A stretch of DNA of 64,000 bases from Psychroflexus sediminis. Lineage in GTDB: Bacteria; Bacteroidota; Bacteroidia; Flavobacteriales; Flavobacteriaceae. Below are positions 44,766 to 54,100 of the stretch, piece after piece. The stretch lies in NCBI RefSeq assembly GCF_900099815.1, contig NZ_FNCW01000004.1, forward strand, positions 62,001 to 126,000, given 5' to 3'. Position 1 is the first letter of the stretch; each line of letters opens with the position of its first letter. The position numbers and the translations under genes were made by a program. Under the pieces are notes generated by a model. It worked only from the letters and a program-made list of their open reading frames with translations. It searched no databases and had not been told where the DNA came from.

Positions 44766-44807
44766 AAAGGTGAAAACTAATTGGCTTACAACCTAGTTTT
44801 CACCTTT
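44766..44807. repeat. 14-bp inverted repeat between crtA and the S9 peptidase gene
   Basis: AAAGGTGAAAACTA (44766-44779) and TAGTTTTCACCTTT (44794-44807) are perfect 14-bp arms around a 14-base loop, 15 bases upstream of the crtA ATG. On the minus strand the stem is followed by TTTAATGTTTTATAG, a weak U tract. It could end transcription from the S9 peptidase gene, act as a crtA leader hairpin, or serve as an operator. Confidence 0.65.
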
Positions 44808-44835
44808 ATTTTAGTACTTATTAAACAAAAAGTGA

Positions 44836-44916
44836 TACCCTATCTTAAATCTGGTTCGATTCCAACCTGCCTGCGTGACTTGGACAGGCAGGCCCGCCTG
44901 CATATCTTAAAGGGTA
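44836..44916. repeat. GC-rich structured repeat element (REP/MITE-like)
   Basis: An outer inverted pair TACCCT (44836-44841) / AGGGTA (44911-44916) and a 9-bp direct repeat TATCTTAAA (44841-44849 and 44903-44911) bracket a GC-rich core. The core has a perfect hairpin CCTGCCTG (44866-44873) / CAGGCAGG (44885-44892), and a competing stem GCAGGC/GCCTGC (44889-44902). The rest of the surrounding intergenic region is AT-rich. Copies of similar CCTGCCTG motifs are, from memory, frequent in flavobacterial genomes. No gene is visible in 44808-44943. Confidence 0.6.
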
Positions 44917-44943
44917 GGTTCAGAGTAAAAATCAATAACCAAA

Positions 44944-46989
44944 TTAGTTCTTATACTTATCAAACCAGTTTGTAATGTATTCTACTTTCCTGAACAAATT
45001 GCTTGGTTTACCTGCTATGCCATGGCCGGAACCTGCAATGCGGACCATCACAGCGTCGATCCCCTGAAGTTTTAAAGCCGTGTAATATTGCTCGGTTTCA
45101 CTCATTGGCGTTCTATAATCCTGCTGACCTGTCAATAACATGGTTGGTGTTTTCACGTTGCCTACCAGCGAAATTGGAGAAAACTTCAAATAATCTTCTG
45201 GTGACTCCCATGGCATATCTTTGAACCAGTACTTAGAAAAGAATGGTGAAGCATCTGCGGTTAATACAAAGCTATACCAGTTAATAACTGGTTTGGCAAC
45301 AACAGCTGCCTGGAAACGGTCTGTTTTACCAATAGACCAGGCGGTAAGCACTCCGCCTCCACTTCCTCCGGTGATGAATAAGTTATCTGTATCTACATAT
45401 CCCTGATCGATTACATAATCTGTAGCGTCCATCAAGTCGTTGTAATCTTCACTTGGGTAATTGTGATTGATGTAAGCTGCAAAGTCTTCTCCATAGCTTG
45501 TACTTCCTCGTGGATTGGTATACACCACCACATAGCCTTTACTGGCCATAAACTGCAGTTCCGGTGAAAAGCGGGAGCCATAGTTGGTATAAGGCCCACC
45601 ATGAATTTCAAGAATTAAGGGATATGTTTTTGAAGGATCAAAATCTGGCGGGGTAATGATCCATCCCTGAACTTTAAAATCATCAACCGAAGACTCTACC
45701 CAAAATTCTTCGACTTCACCTAATTTCTCTGACTTTAAAAGATTCTCATTTAAATGGGTTAAAAGCTTTGGTTTTGAATTTGATTTACTGCGGACTACAG
45801 CGAGTTCGGAAGGTGTAGAAGTGGTCACATGAGAAAACGCCACACGGCCATCAGTTGACACGGAATAACTTCCACCACCATAAGGCCTGCCTATACTGGC
45901 TGAACCCAGGTCTTTCGCAATGGTCCTGGTATTCCCCTGTAAATCTATATTTCCAATCTTGCTATTTCCCTCCTCATCATATCTAAAGTAGATGGACTTG
46001 CTATCCTGTGCCCAGGTGACTGAAGAGATATCCTGAGCAAAATCTTCCGACAAGACCTGAACACCCCCTCCTTCTCTATTCATCAAATATAGCTCTGTCA
46101 ATTGATAACCTACAAACTCATCCTTAAAGCCTGCATAAGCGATGTATTTACCATCAGGCGAAATCTTCGGAGAATAATACGGGCCGCGATCGCTGGTGAG
46201 TTGTTTCACCTCTCCTGTGATCAGGTTTTGTTGATAAATCTGCTCGTTGTTGGGATCGAGTTCGGCATCTTTAGATTTATCCACGGTATATATAATGTGT
46301 TTCCCATCCGGCGCCCAGGAAGGTGAGCCATATTGATGAGATCCGGAGGTTACTTGACGTGCTGTGCCGCCAGCGGCAGAAATAACAAAAAGATGGCGAT
46401 AACCATCCTGAACGTATCCTCCACCATCACGTCTGTAAACGGCTTTGTCTATAACGTCGGCACCTTCCTCCCACTGAGCACCTGAAGGGGGTTTGGGCAG
46501 GTTGGCTTTAATTGCTTTCGAAGATTCCGGAACAAACTTACTGAATAAGAGTTGAGAACCATCTGGTGACCAGCTTATACTGGAAGGGCTCTCTGTAAAA
46601 TTGGTTATGGCTGCGGTAGTTTTGGAATCCAGCCAATACACATAGAGCTGATTGGAACCTTCCTGATTGGAGGTGAAAGCGAACTTATCCCCCTGAGGAG
46701 ACCAGGTCACATTACCATAATATTTTGTTCCTGTAGTTATCGGATAATGCTTTGTACCGTCAAATGAAATTTGCCAGAGATTGACCAGTCGCCGATCGGT
46801 CATCACATCAAACTGATGCCTTTCATAAATAATGGTTTTCCCATCCGGTGAAATCGCAGGGCTGGAAACCATTTGTAAATCGAAAAGATCCATATAACCA
46901 AAATGTTCTTCTGCAATCTGAGCCTGTAACGGACTCGTAAAGCATAAAAAAAGGCTGAAAACTAAAATATGAATAGTTGAATTTTTCAT
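44944..46989 (-). CDS. S9 family peptidase (prolyl oligopeptidase-like)
   Basis: This 681-residue exported serine peptidase has a signal peptide ending near LQAQ, a beta-propeller of WD40/PD40-type repeats (SPDGKTIIYERH, SPQGDKFAFTS, SPDGSQLLFSK and others), and a C-terminal alpha/beta-hydrolase. The catalytic Ser543 lies in GGSGGG, and the late Asp and His in TGQQDYRTP and GSGHGIAG. It probably hydrolyses peptides in the periplasm, perhaps as a dipeptidyl or acylaminoacyl peptidase. The amidase gene ends 12 bases upstream on the same strand. Confidence 0.92.
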   Translation of the reverse strand: MKNSTIHILVFSLFLCFTSPLQAQIAEEHFGYMDLFDLQMVSSPAISPDGKTIIYERHQFDVMTDRRLVNLWQISFDGTKHYPITTGTKYYGNVTWSPQGDKFAFTSNQEGSNQLYVYWLDSKTTAAITNFTESPSSISWSPDGSQLLFSKFVPESSKAIKANLPKPPSGAQWEEGADVIDKAVYRRDGGGYVQDGYRHLFVISAAGGTARQVTSGSHQYGSPSWAPDGKHIIYTVDKSKDAELDPNNEQIYQQNLITGEVKQLTSDRGPYYSPKISPDGKYIAYAGFKDEFVGYQLTELYLMNREGGGVQVLSEDFAQDISSVTWAQDSKSIYFRYDEEGNSKIGNIDLQGNTRTIAKDLGSASIGRPYGGGSYSVSTDGRVAFSHVTTSTPSELAVVRSKSNSKPKLLTHLNENLLKSEKLGEVEEFWVESSVDDFKVQGWIITPPDFDPSKTYPLILEIHGGPYTNYGSRFSPELQFMASKGYVVVYTNPRGSTSYGEDFAAYINHNYPSEDYNDLMDATDYVIDQGYVDTDNLFITGGSGGGVLTAWSIGKTDRFQAAVVAKPVINWYSFVLTADASPFFSKYWFKDMPWESPEDYLKFSPISLVGNVKTPTMLLTGQQDYRTPMSETEQYYTALKLQGIDAVMVRIAGSGHGIAGKPSNLFRKVEYITNWFDKYKN

Positions 46990-47001
46990 CTGTATATGAA
47001 T

Positions 47002-48648
47002 TTAATTAGCGTATAATTGTGGGGATTTTCTTTTTTGAGAGGCTTGTTCATAGAGTTTCGCAAAGCTATAAATATCAGATTCCTGATAAGGCTTTGTAAT
47101 AAAGGTAAGGCCTTCGGGCTCACCTTCAGCAGTGTATCCCATAGGAACCGTTAAGGCCGGATATTTGGCGGCTGCGGCCTGACCTGCATTATAGTTATTA
47201 ATAGATATGACCGCATCCAGATTATGTGTTTGCATAGGTTTTTCGAAATAATCAATGCCTGCCAGCAAAAGATTTCTCCGTATTTCAACAAGCTCATGTT
47301 CGGTTAAGTCTAAGTCTTCAATACCTTCAAATCTTGCCTGGCCATAAGGGATTCTAAGCGTTGAATCTTTTAGGTTGAATTGCATGACGTCATAAGCCTG
47401 TTTCACCTCGACCTCATCTGAGGCATATAATTCCAAATACTTTTCTAAATCTATTTTCATATCACCGCTTAGCAATTCGCTAAAGCCCTCAAAGTTCATT
47501 GGTTTGGGATCAATTTCAATAATCTCAGCACCGAGCTTTTTTAAATCTTTAATAGCTTGCTGGTATAAGGAATCCTGTAAGTAAGACTGGTATGCCCCAA
47601 GTCTAACACCGGCTAAGTTTTTTCGTACTTCAATTTCCCAGGGCACTTTGGAAGGTGAGGATTTACTTCTTGGAGAAGCCATGGCCGAAAAGAGAATCGA
47701 ATTGTCTTTTAAGGTCTTGGTTATAGGTCCAGGCGTGTCCAAGGTACCTGAAATAGGCACAGTTCCCTCCTGGCTAAGAATTCCGATGGTGGGTTTTAAA
47801 CCTACCACAGACTGCTGACTAGACGGTGACAAAATAGAGCCAGAGGTTTCAGAACCAACGGCGGCCACCGCATAATTTGCAGCTACAGCCACTGCGCTAC
47901 CTGAACTTGAGCCACCCGTATCAAACCGTCTTAAACCATACGGATTCAAGGTTTGTCCACCCACAGCACTATATCCGTTTGGACAACCCGCGCAAAGGAA
48001 ATTGGCCCACTCACTCAAATTTGCTTTACCCAATATGAGACCTCCATGGGATTTTAGGTTTGCCACAACTTCGGCATCGTTTTCTGTCCGGTTATTTAGT
48101 AAAGCGACCGACCCTGCTGTTGTAGGCATAGATTCCGTGTTGATATTGTCTTTTACAATTATGGGCATACCGCGTAAGGGGTGGTTACTGGCAAAAGATC
48201 CGGCATCCATTTGTTCAGCCTGAGCTATAAGATTTGGATTGACTGAAATCATAGCATTTAAAGCTAAGTCCTTATTGCTCTCAAATTGAGCAATCCTATA
48301 CAGGTACCATTGAGATAATTCTTTATAAGAAAAAAGACCTTCTGAAATTTGATCCTGTAGGGTTTCAATTTCTTTATCTAAAATAAGTGGCGTGAGTTCT
48401 AAATACCTTTCTGCTGAAAAACCATCGAGCTGAGAAATGATGGTGTTAATCATTTCATTCCTATCTGTAACTTTAGACTGAATTAATTTGTAGCGTAAGC
48501 GTTGAGACTCGTTTTCTGCGTTTGCTTCGATTAAGCCTGTTTCATCATAGGGGACCCAGGTATCGAATTCTGGAAAATTATCTTGTTTGCAAGATGAAAA
48601 CCATATCACCGAAATTAAAGCGAGGTAAATGAACTTATTTGTAGTCAT
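47002..48648 (-). CDS. Amidase (amidase signature family), lipoprotein
   Basis: The start is the ATG at 48646-48648, giving a leader with lipobox FSSC (Cys20). The protein is then 548 residues; an upstream ATG would add a second hydrophobic stretch of no clear use. The amidase signature is complete: Lys166 in IVKDN, the Gly/Ser-rich GGSSSGSA (245-252) and the nucleophile Ser271 in GSETSGSI. Substrate unknown; secreted amidases of this kind act on amides or peptides. It is followed by the S9 peptidase gene in the same direction. Confidence 0.9.
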   Translation of the reverse strand: MTTNKFIYLALISVIWFSSCKQDNFPEFDTWVPYDETGLIEANAENESQRLRYKLIQSKVTDRNEMINTIISQLDGFSAERYLELTPLILDKEIETLQDQISEGLFSYKELSQWYLYRIAQFESNKDLALNAMISVNPNLIAQAEQMDAGSFASNHPLRGMPIIVKDNINTESMPTTAGSVALLNNRTENDAEVVANLKSHGGLILGKANLSEWANFLCAGCPNGYSAVGGQTLNPYGLRRFDTGGSSSGSAVAVAANYAVAAVGSETSGSILSPSSQQSVVGLKPTIGILSQEGTVPISGTLDTPGPITKTLKDNSILFSAMASPRSKSSPSKVPWEIEVRKNLAGVRLGAYQSYLQDSLYQQAIKDLKKLGAEIIEIDPKPMNFEGFSELLSGDMKIDLEKYLELYASDEVEVKQAYDVMQFNLKDSTLRIPYGQARFEGIEDLDLTEHELVEIRRNLLLAGIDYFEKPMQTHNLDAVISINNYNAGQAAAAKYPALTVPMGYTAEGEPEGLTFITKPYQESDIYSFAKLYEQASQKRKSPQLYAN

Positions 48649-48751
48649 AGATTCAAAAGGGTTTAATTTTATAGAGAGGCTTAAATTACAAATAATAAGT
48701 AAAAAAATCATCTATCGTCTCTATGCATTTAAATTAAAAATGAAGGAGAAT

Positions 48752-48783
48752 TTTGTAAGTTGATAAAATTATAGCTAACTTTA
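48752..48783 (+). promoter_or_regulatory. Putative promoter of the orphan gene at 48834
   Basis: TTTG (48752-48755), 20 bases, TAACTTTA (48776-48783), one mismatch to TAnnTTTG. It lies about 50 bases before the ATG in a 185-base AT-rich divergent region. No other element is seen there. Confidence 0.35.
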
Positions 48784-48833
48784 TAAAATGTTATCATCCT
48801 GAATTTTACCCTTTTACATTTTAAACCTCTGTT

Positions 48834-49178
48834 ATGAAGCGCATAAACCTGATTGAGAGTTACAGATTAAAATACAAAAACCTAATTAACCCTGATCTTA
48901 TTTATCTTGGTTTATTACAAACCTCAACTGAAGTTTTTCTAGAGAAAATATTAGACTCCAAGCCAGAGCTTATTGTACAGCACAATTTAGAAAACGTCTA
49001 TGACAGTGATTTAGAACCATTACTTCCTCACATTAGTGCAGCTTTATTTAATCCACTCGTAGATATTGATGATAATGCCTGCCGTTTTTTACTTCGTATG
49101 GACCCCTTGAGCATTGCCATGAATTATGATGGTATTTTTTCTGAAGAAGCTACTGAACGTCTTTTAAATTTTATTTAA
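48834..49178 (+). CDS. Hypothetical protein, 114 residues, no recognised family
   Basis: I do not recognise this gene. The product is 114 residues without signal peptide or membrane segment and starts MKRINLIESYRLKYKNL. It is rich in Leu, Ile and acidic residues, with a helical look (TSTEVFLEKILDSKPELIV) and a single Cys near position 80. It stands alone on the plus strand between the divergent amidase gene and the convergent ECF sigma gene, with a possible promoter upstream. The codon usage looks like that of its neighbours. It is judged real because of length, spacing and position, but this is not certain. Confidence 0.6.
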   Translation: MKRINLIESYRLKYKNLINPDLIYLGLLQTSTEVFLEKILDSKPELIVQHNLENVYDSDLEPLLPHISAALFNPLVDIDDNACRFLLRMDPLSIAMNYDGIFSEEATERLLNFI

Positions 49179-49256
49179 GTTAAAACCAGGTCGCTGTGAT
49201 AAAGCTTTCCTGTTGCGGGATATAGGTTTATGTCAAACTTCTGAGGCTTTTTGTCC

Positions 49257-49793
49257 TTATAAGGCAAATAAATTCGCTCTTTTTCTAAGATGCTTTAAAG
49301 CTTTAGACATTTGATTTTCCACAGTTTTGACAGAAATGTCCATGTCGATAGCGATATCCTTGTACTTTGTATTTTCCAACTTGCTTTTTATAAAAATCTC
49401 CTTGCACCTTGCAGGCAGCTCGTCGATAAGCTGATGTAGTTGTTTTAATCTATCCTTTTGAGGAAGTTCCTGGGGATTTACTGAACTTGCAATCACCTCC
49501 CATTTAATGGCATCCAAGTCATCAAAGCATATCTTTTTTTTTCGTAAATGTTGCAAAAACTGATTGTGACAGGATGTAAATAAATAGTTTTTTAAGGAAC
49601 TTGTGATGTTGATGTGCTCGCGTTTCTGATAAAACTTCATTAACATATCCTGAACAATATCTTCAGATAGTTTTTTGTTTTCACACAGCCTAAAAACGTA
49701 GTTACAGAGCCATTCATAGTATTTTTCATACAAAATTTTGTAAGCGATTTCATCTCCTGTTTTCAGTTTTTCAATAAAAACGCTGTCTTCCAT
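49257..49793 (-). CDS. ECF RNA polymerase sigma factor (FecI-like)
   Basis: This ECF sigma factor has 178 residues when started from the ATG at 49791-49793 (MEDSVFIEKLKTGDE). Region 2 is seen in ILYEKYYEWLCNYVFRLC and LSEDIVQDMLMKFYQKRE, and region 4 in LPARCKEIFIKSKLENTKYKDIAIDMDISVKTVENQ (broken here as LPARCKEIFIKSKLE and AIDMDISVKTVENQ). It is paired divergently with a FecR anti-sigma factor and a TonB-dependent receptor, so it probably directs transcription of that receptor. Confidence 0.92.
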   Translation of the reverse strand: MEDSVFIEKLKTGDEIAYKILYEKYYEWLCNYVFRLCENKKLSEDIVQDMLMKFYQKREHINITSSLKNYLFTSCHNQFLQHLRKKKICFDDLDAIKWEVIASSVNPQELPQKDRLKQLHQLIDELPARCKEIFIKSKLENTKYKDIAIDMDISVKTVENQMSKALKHLRKRANLFAL

Positions 49794-49892
49794 AATCAAC
49801 AAATTAAGGATATTAATTAATTAAATCGATAATAGATAGGGGTTTTTTAACAAAACTGCATCTTATAAGTAGGAAGATTACATTTTATTCAA

Positions 49893-51074
49893 ATGAACTC
49901 AGAACAACTTATTATAAAATATTTGAACAGTAGCCTTACGGCCGAGGAAAGAATCCGTTTAAAAAACTGGGTGATGAACGACCCGGAACATCTTAAAACT
50001 TTTAAGAAAAGGATTCGCTCCCATTCCTATGTCATTCCCTTGCAGTTTGATTCCGATAAAGCTTTTGAAATATTTTATCAGAAGCTTCACTTGAAAAAAA
50101 GAAGGCGTAAACGAAAACTGCACTTTATTTCGTTTGCTGCAAGTTTGGCGGTCTTAATCGCTTTAGGCCTTCTCTTTCAAAATTCAGAAATACTGACAAG
50201 GAGTAAAACGAGTCTTAGCCAAAACGACGCTAATGAAAGCATAAAGCAGATTCAAATTACACTTCCTGACGGGAGTACTCAGGTTATAGATAAAAAGTCG
50301 ACTTCGAATATTGAAACCGAGGTTGGCGAGCTCATAGCCCGCAAATCGGGAGGTGTTTTAGATTTTGGGAGCCCTGAAATTTTTGCAAAAGACACATCTG
50401 CCACCCAAATAGATATTCCATACGGCGAAAAACTTAAGATTAAACTATCTGATGGCACTCTGGTATGGCTGAATTCAGGGACAAGTTTTAGATTTCCAAA
50501 GCATTTTGGCAGGGATTTAAAAACCAGAACTGTAGAGGTGGTTGGTGAAGCTTATTTTGAAGTGACCGAAAATAAACAACAGCCTTTTATAGTCACCACG
50601 CCAAGTCTGACTGTGAAAGTCCTGGGCACGCATTTCAATGTCTCTTCCTATTCTAACGACTCCAGTACAGAAGCTACTCTTATGGAGGGTGAAGTACAGG
50701 TATATACACCCGAAAATGATAAAAACCCCTTGAATCTGAGACCCAATGAACAGGCGGTATTTGAAAAATCAAACGAAAGTCTAAAAAGGAACAGTGTAGT
50801 GGCAAGTGACTTTAATTCCTGGATTGACAATATCTTGATCATAGATGGCTTAACCTTCTTAGAATTGAAAAATAAACTCGAGAGAAAATATAATGTTATC
50901 ATCACAAATACTGTAAACGATATTTGGGATAATAAATACAGAGGTGAATTTAAGGATGAATCTCTCAGGGAAACTTTAGAAACAATTGCCCTGAGTTCTC
51001 ATTTTGAGTATGAAATCAAAGGCAAACACGTCAGCATTTTCAAACCGAAAAAAAAGCCAACCACCAGTGATTAA
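49893..51074 (+). CDS. FecR family anti-sigma factor
   Basis: This 393-residue protein has a cytoplasmic N-terminus (an anti-sigma segment with LKNWVMNDPEHLKTFKKRI), a single transmembrane helix at about residues 75-92 (SFAASLAVLIALGLLFQ), then a periplasmic FecR domain (LSDGTLVWLNSGTSFRFP, VLGTHFNVSSY) and a C-terminal DUF4974-like region. It would relay the state of the downstream TonB-dependent receptor to the divergent sigma factor. The receptor gene starts 26 bases downstream. Confidence 0.92.
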   Translation: MNSEQLIIKYLNSSLTAEERIRLKNWVMNDPEHLKTFKKRIRSHSYVIPLQFDSDKAFEIFYQKLHLKKRRRKRKLHFISFAASLAVLIALGLLFQNSEILTRSKTSLSQNDANESIKQIQITLPDGSTQVIDKKSTSNIETEVGELIARKSGGVLDFGSPEIFAKDTSATQIDIPYGEKLKIKLSDGTLVWLNSGTSFRFPKHFGRDLKTRTVEVVGEAYFEVTENKQQPFIVTTPSLTVKVLGTHFNVSSYSNDSSTEATLMEGEVQVYTPENDKNPLNLRPNEQAVFEKSNESLKRNSVVASDFNSWIDNILIIDGLTFLELKNKLERKYNVIITNTVNDIWDNKYRGEFKDESLRETLETIALSSHFEYEIKGKHVSIFKPKKKPTTSD

Positions 51075-51100
51075 GTAGAATATTAATTTAAAAACATGTT

Positions 51101-54100
51101 ATGATGAAAATTCACAAAAGTCAAGTGGAAATGAACACAGGTTTCATTTCAAAACGTTCAACAGTAAAAACACTACTAAGTTTTGTCTTATCCATCTTTT
51201 TAGCCTGGCAGGGTTTTGCAAATACAAACTTGCAGCAAAGCTTATCTGTTGACTATGAAAATGCAGCCCTTATTGATATCCTCAATGACATCAAATTAAG
51301 GTCTAATTATAAGTTCTTTTATGATGTCAATGAAATTGAAGAAACCAGAAAAATAAGTGTGAAGGCTGAAAATTTAGCTTTTGAAGATATTTTAAAAGAA
51401 ATTGGTGCAAAAGCCAATTTCGATTATGCGTTTAATGGAGACCAGGTGGTGCTGACAGCAGCTGTAAATCCGGTTGCAATCACCGAAGAAGTGATTCAAG
51501 ACAGGCAAGTCACCGGTACAGTTGTGGACAAGGATGGTAATCCACTCCCTGGAGCCAACATAGTCGTAAAAGGTACCAGTATTGGTGCTCAAACTGATTT
51601 TGATGGTAATTTCTCCCTTCAAGTTCCAGAAGATAAAAGCATTCTGGTTGTTTCTTATGTAGGTTTCAAAAACGAAGAAGTAAATGTAGATGGTAAATCC
51701 AGTGTGGAAGTTCAGCTGAAGCCAGATGCCGGACAACTAGACGCCGTCGTGGTAGTTGGAACACGTGGTAAACCGCGAACCTCTTTTGATTCCCCCGTTG
51801 CTGTGGATAATTTCAAAACCTCAGAATTGGAAAAAACAGGAAGACCTGCCATAGATCAGCAATTGATGATGCGAGTCCCTTCCTATAATGCCACCGAGCA
51901 ACCTGTTTCTGATGCTGCGGCTCACTTCAATCCAGCCGACCTGAGAGGTCTTCTGCCAAGTAGGACATTAGTTCTGGTAAATGGAAAGCGAAAAAATGTG
52001 AGTGCACTCGTCTATAGTTATGTAACAGCAGGTCGCGGTGAAGTAGGTGTTGATATGAAAGCTATCCCTTCAGCAGCTTTAGAAAGCGTTGAAATCTTAA
52101 GAGACGGTGCTGCTGCACAGTACGGCTCTGATGCGATTGCCGGGGTGATTAATTTAGTTATGAAAAAAGAAGTAGATCCCTTTATCAATACAAATTTTAG
52201 TACTACTACCCGCGGTGATGGAGAGATGTATCAGCTAGAGTCTGGTTTTGGTATAGATTTAGGACCTAAAGGCTATGCCAATTTCACCCTGAGCCATATG
52301 GAATCTCAAACCACACAACGTGCAGGAGAAATTACAAGTCTTGAAGATGAGGCTAATTACTGGGGTGTTACAGACAATACAGCCTATAACACCAGTGATT
52401 TGAGAAGCTTCCTGGATAGAAATCCAAGCGCAGGTTTCCAGGTGGGCTTACCGGAATCGCAAATAACCAACTTTGCCTATAATGTTGGTTTTGAGCTCGA
52501 TGAAGAATCTCAGACCGAGATTTACTCGTTTGGTACACTGACCAATAGAGAAGGATCGGCTCCTCAGTTTGCGAGAGTTCCTTACTGGGTCTCTGGGTTT
52601 CAGGCCATTTACCCGGATCAGGATTTCTTTTTAGCTAAAATGGCTCCTCACATTAAGGACCACACCTTTGCTTTAGGGCTCAAAACAACCTACAATGAAT
52701 GGAATTTCGATTTAAGTTCTACCTTAGGTAAAAATAGAATTGACTATTATATAAAAGATTCTTTCAACCAGTCCTTCGGTGGAAGTAGCCCATCAGATTT
52801 TTATAATGGTGCTCACCAGTTTAGTCATGTTGTAAACAATTTGGATATAGACAGAACCTTTTACGATACAGGTCTTGAAGCTTTGACTTTAGCCTTTGGT
52901 GTGGAACAAAGAACAGAGCGTTACGTCACGGAAGAAGGTGAATTCGCTTCTTACGGAGATGGAACTCCAAATGACCCTACCGACAGAACCGGATCTGAAT
53001 CTTTTGGAGGGTTTAGCCCGGAAAATGTATCTGATAACTACCGATCTAACTTTGGGGTTTATACAGATGTTACAGCAGACTTCACAGAGTCTTTTCTGGT
53101 CAGTGGTGCTTTGCGGTATGAAAATTATACGGATTTTGGCTCTAACGTGAGCTGGAAGCTAGCCTCTCGTGTTAAAACCTTAGACGATAAGCTTGTCTTT
53201 AGAGGTTCTGTAAGTAATGGTTTTAGAGCACCAGCCCTACATCAAATTTACTATACGGCAACCACTACAACACTGACAGTCAATGGAGTTCAGCAAAATG
53301 GTATTTTAGATAATAAAAATCCGGCCTTAAGAGCTTTAGGCATTCCGGAATTGGATGCAGAAACCTCTTTTAACTTAAGCGGAGGTATGACTTACAGGTT
53401 TAGTCGAAATTCTGGAATTACTATAGATGCCTACCAGATCGATGTTGATGACAGGATTGTACTCTCCGGCCAGGTTACAGCTACAGGAGATCCAAACAGC
53501 CCAATTGATCAAACGCTAAGCAGTGTGGGTGTAGGTTCTGCCGGCTTCTTTTTGAATGCTATAGATACCAGGACTCAGGGAATAGATATTGTTTACAGCT
53601 ACAATAATATTGAGATAGGACGTGGTTTTTTGAGCGGTAGTATTGCTGCTAACTTCAATAAAACTGAAGTACAAAGCACCAATTTCCCTTCATTTATTGA
53701 AAACAATAACCTGGGCGATGACTTATTTTCCAGAGAAGATGTTTCCAGGGTGGAAACCTGGAGACCTAGACAAAAAATTATAGGGACGGCAAGCTATGAA
53801 ATTGATAAGTTGACTGCAAATTTATCACTGATGTATTACGGCTCCGTAACTTACCGTCACCCTACCAACCCTGTAGATGATGCCACCTACGGTGGTAAGA
53901 CTTTAACAGACTTAAGTTTCAACTATGCATTTACCGACAAAATTAACTTCACTCTAGGTGTAAATAATCTGTTTGACGTATTTCCAGATACATTTGCAGA
54001 GGCTTATGCTGGAAGAGGCGGTCACCCTCAGGACAGAAACTTAGACTTCGTTGGAAGATTCAAGTATCCATGGCAGACGACTCAGTTTGGTATTGATGGA

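Noticed and set aside
44853-44863. GGTTCGATTCC resembling a tRNA T loop in the spacer near 44.85 kb
   Set aside because: No acceptor, D or anticodon stems can be formed around it on either strand; a chance match beside the GC-rich repeat.
44781-44975. A 64-codon reading frame on the plus strand across the repeat element
   Set aside because: It runs through the hairpin and into the 3' end of the S9 peptidase gene on the other strand, with no family resemblance and no plausible start context.
49315-49325. TTTTCCACA, one base from a DnaA box
   Set aside because: It is single, imperfect and inside the sigma factor gene, so it gives no support for an origin.
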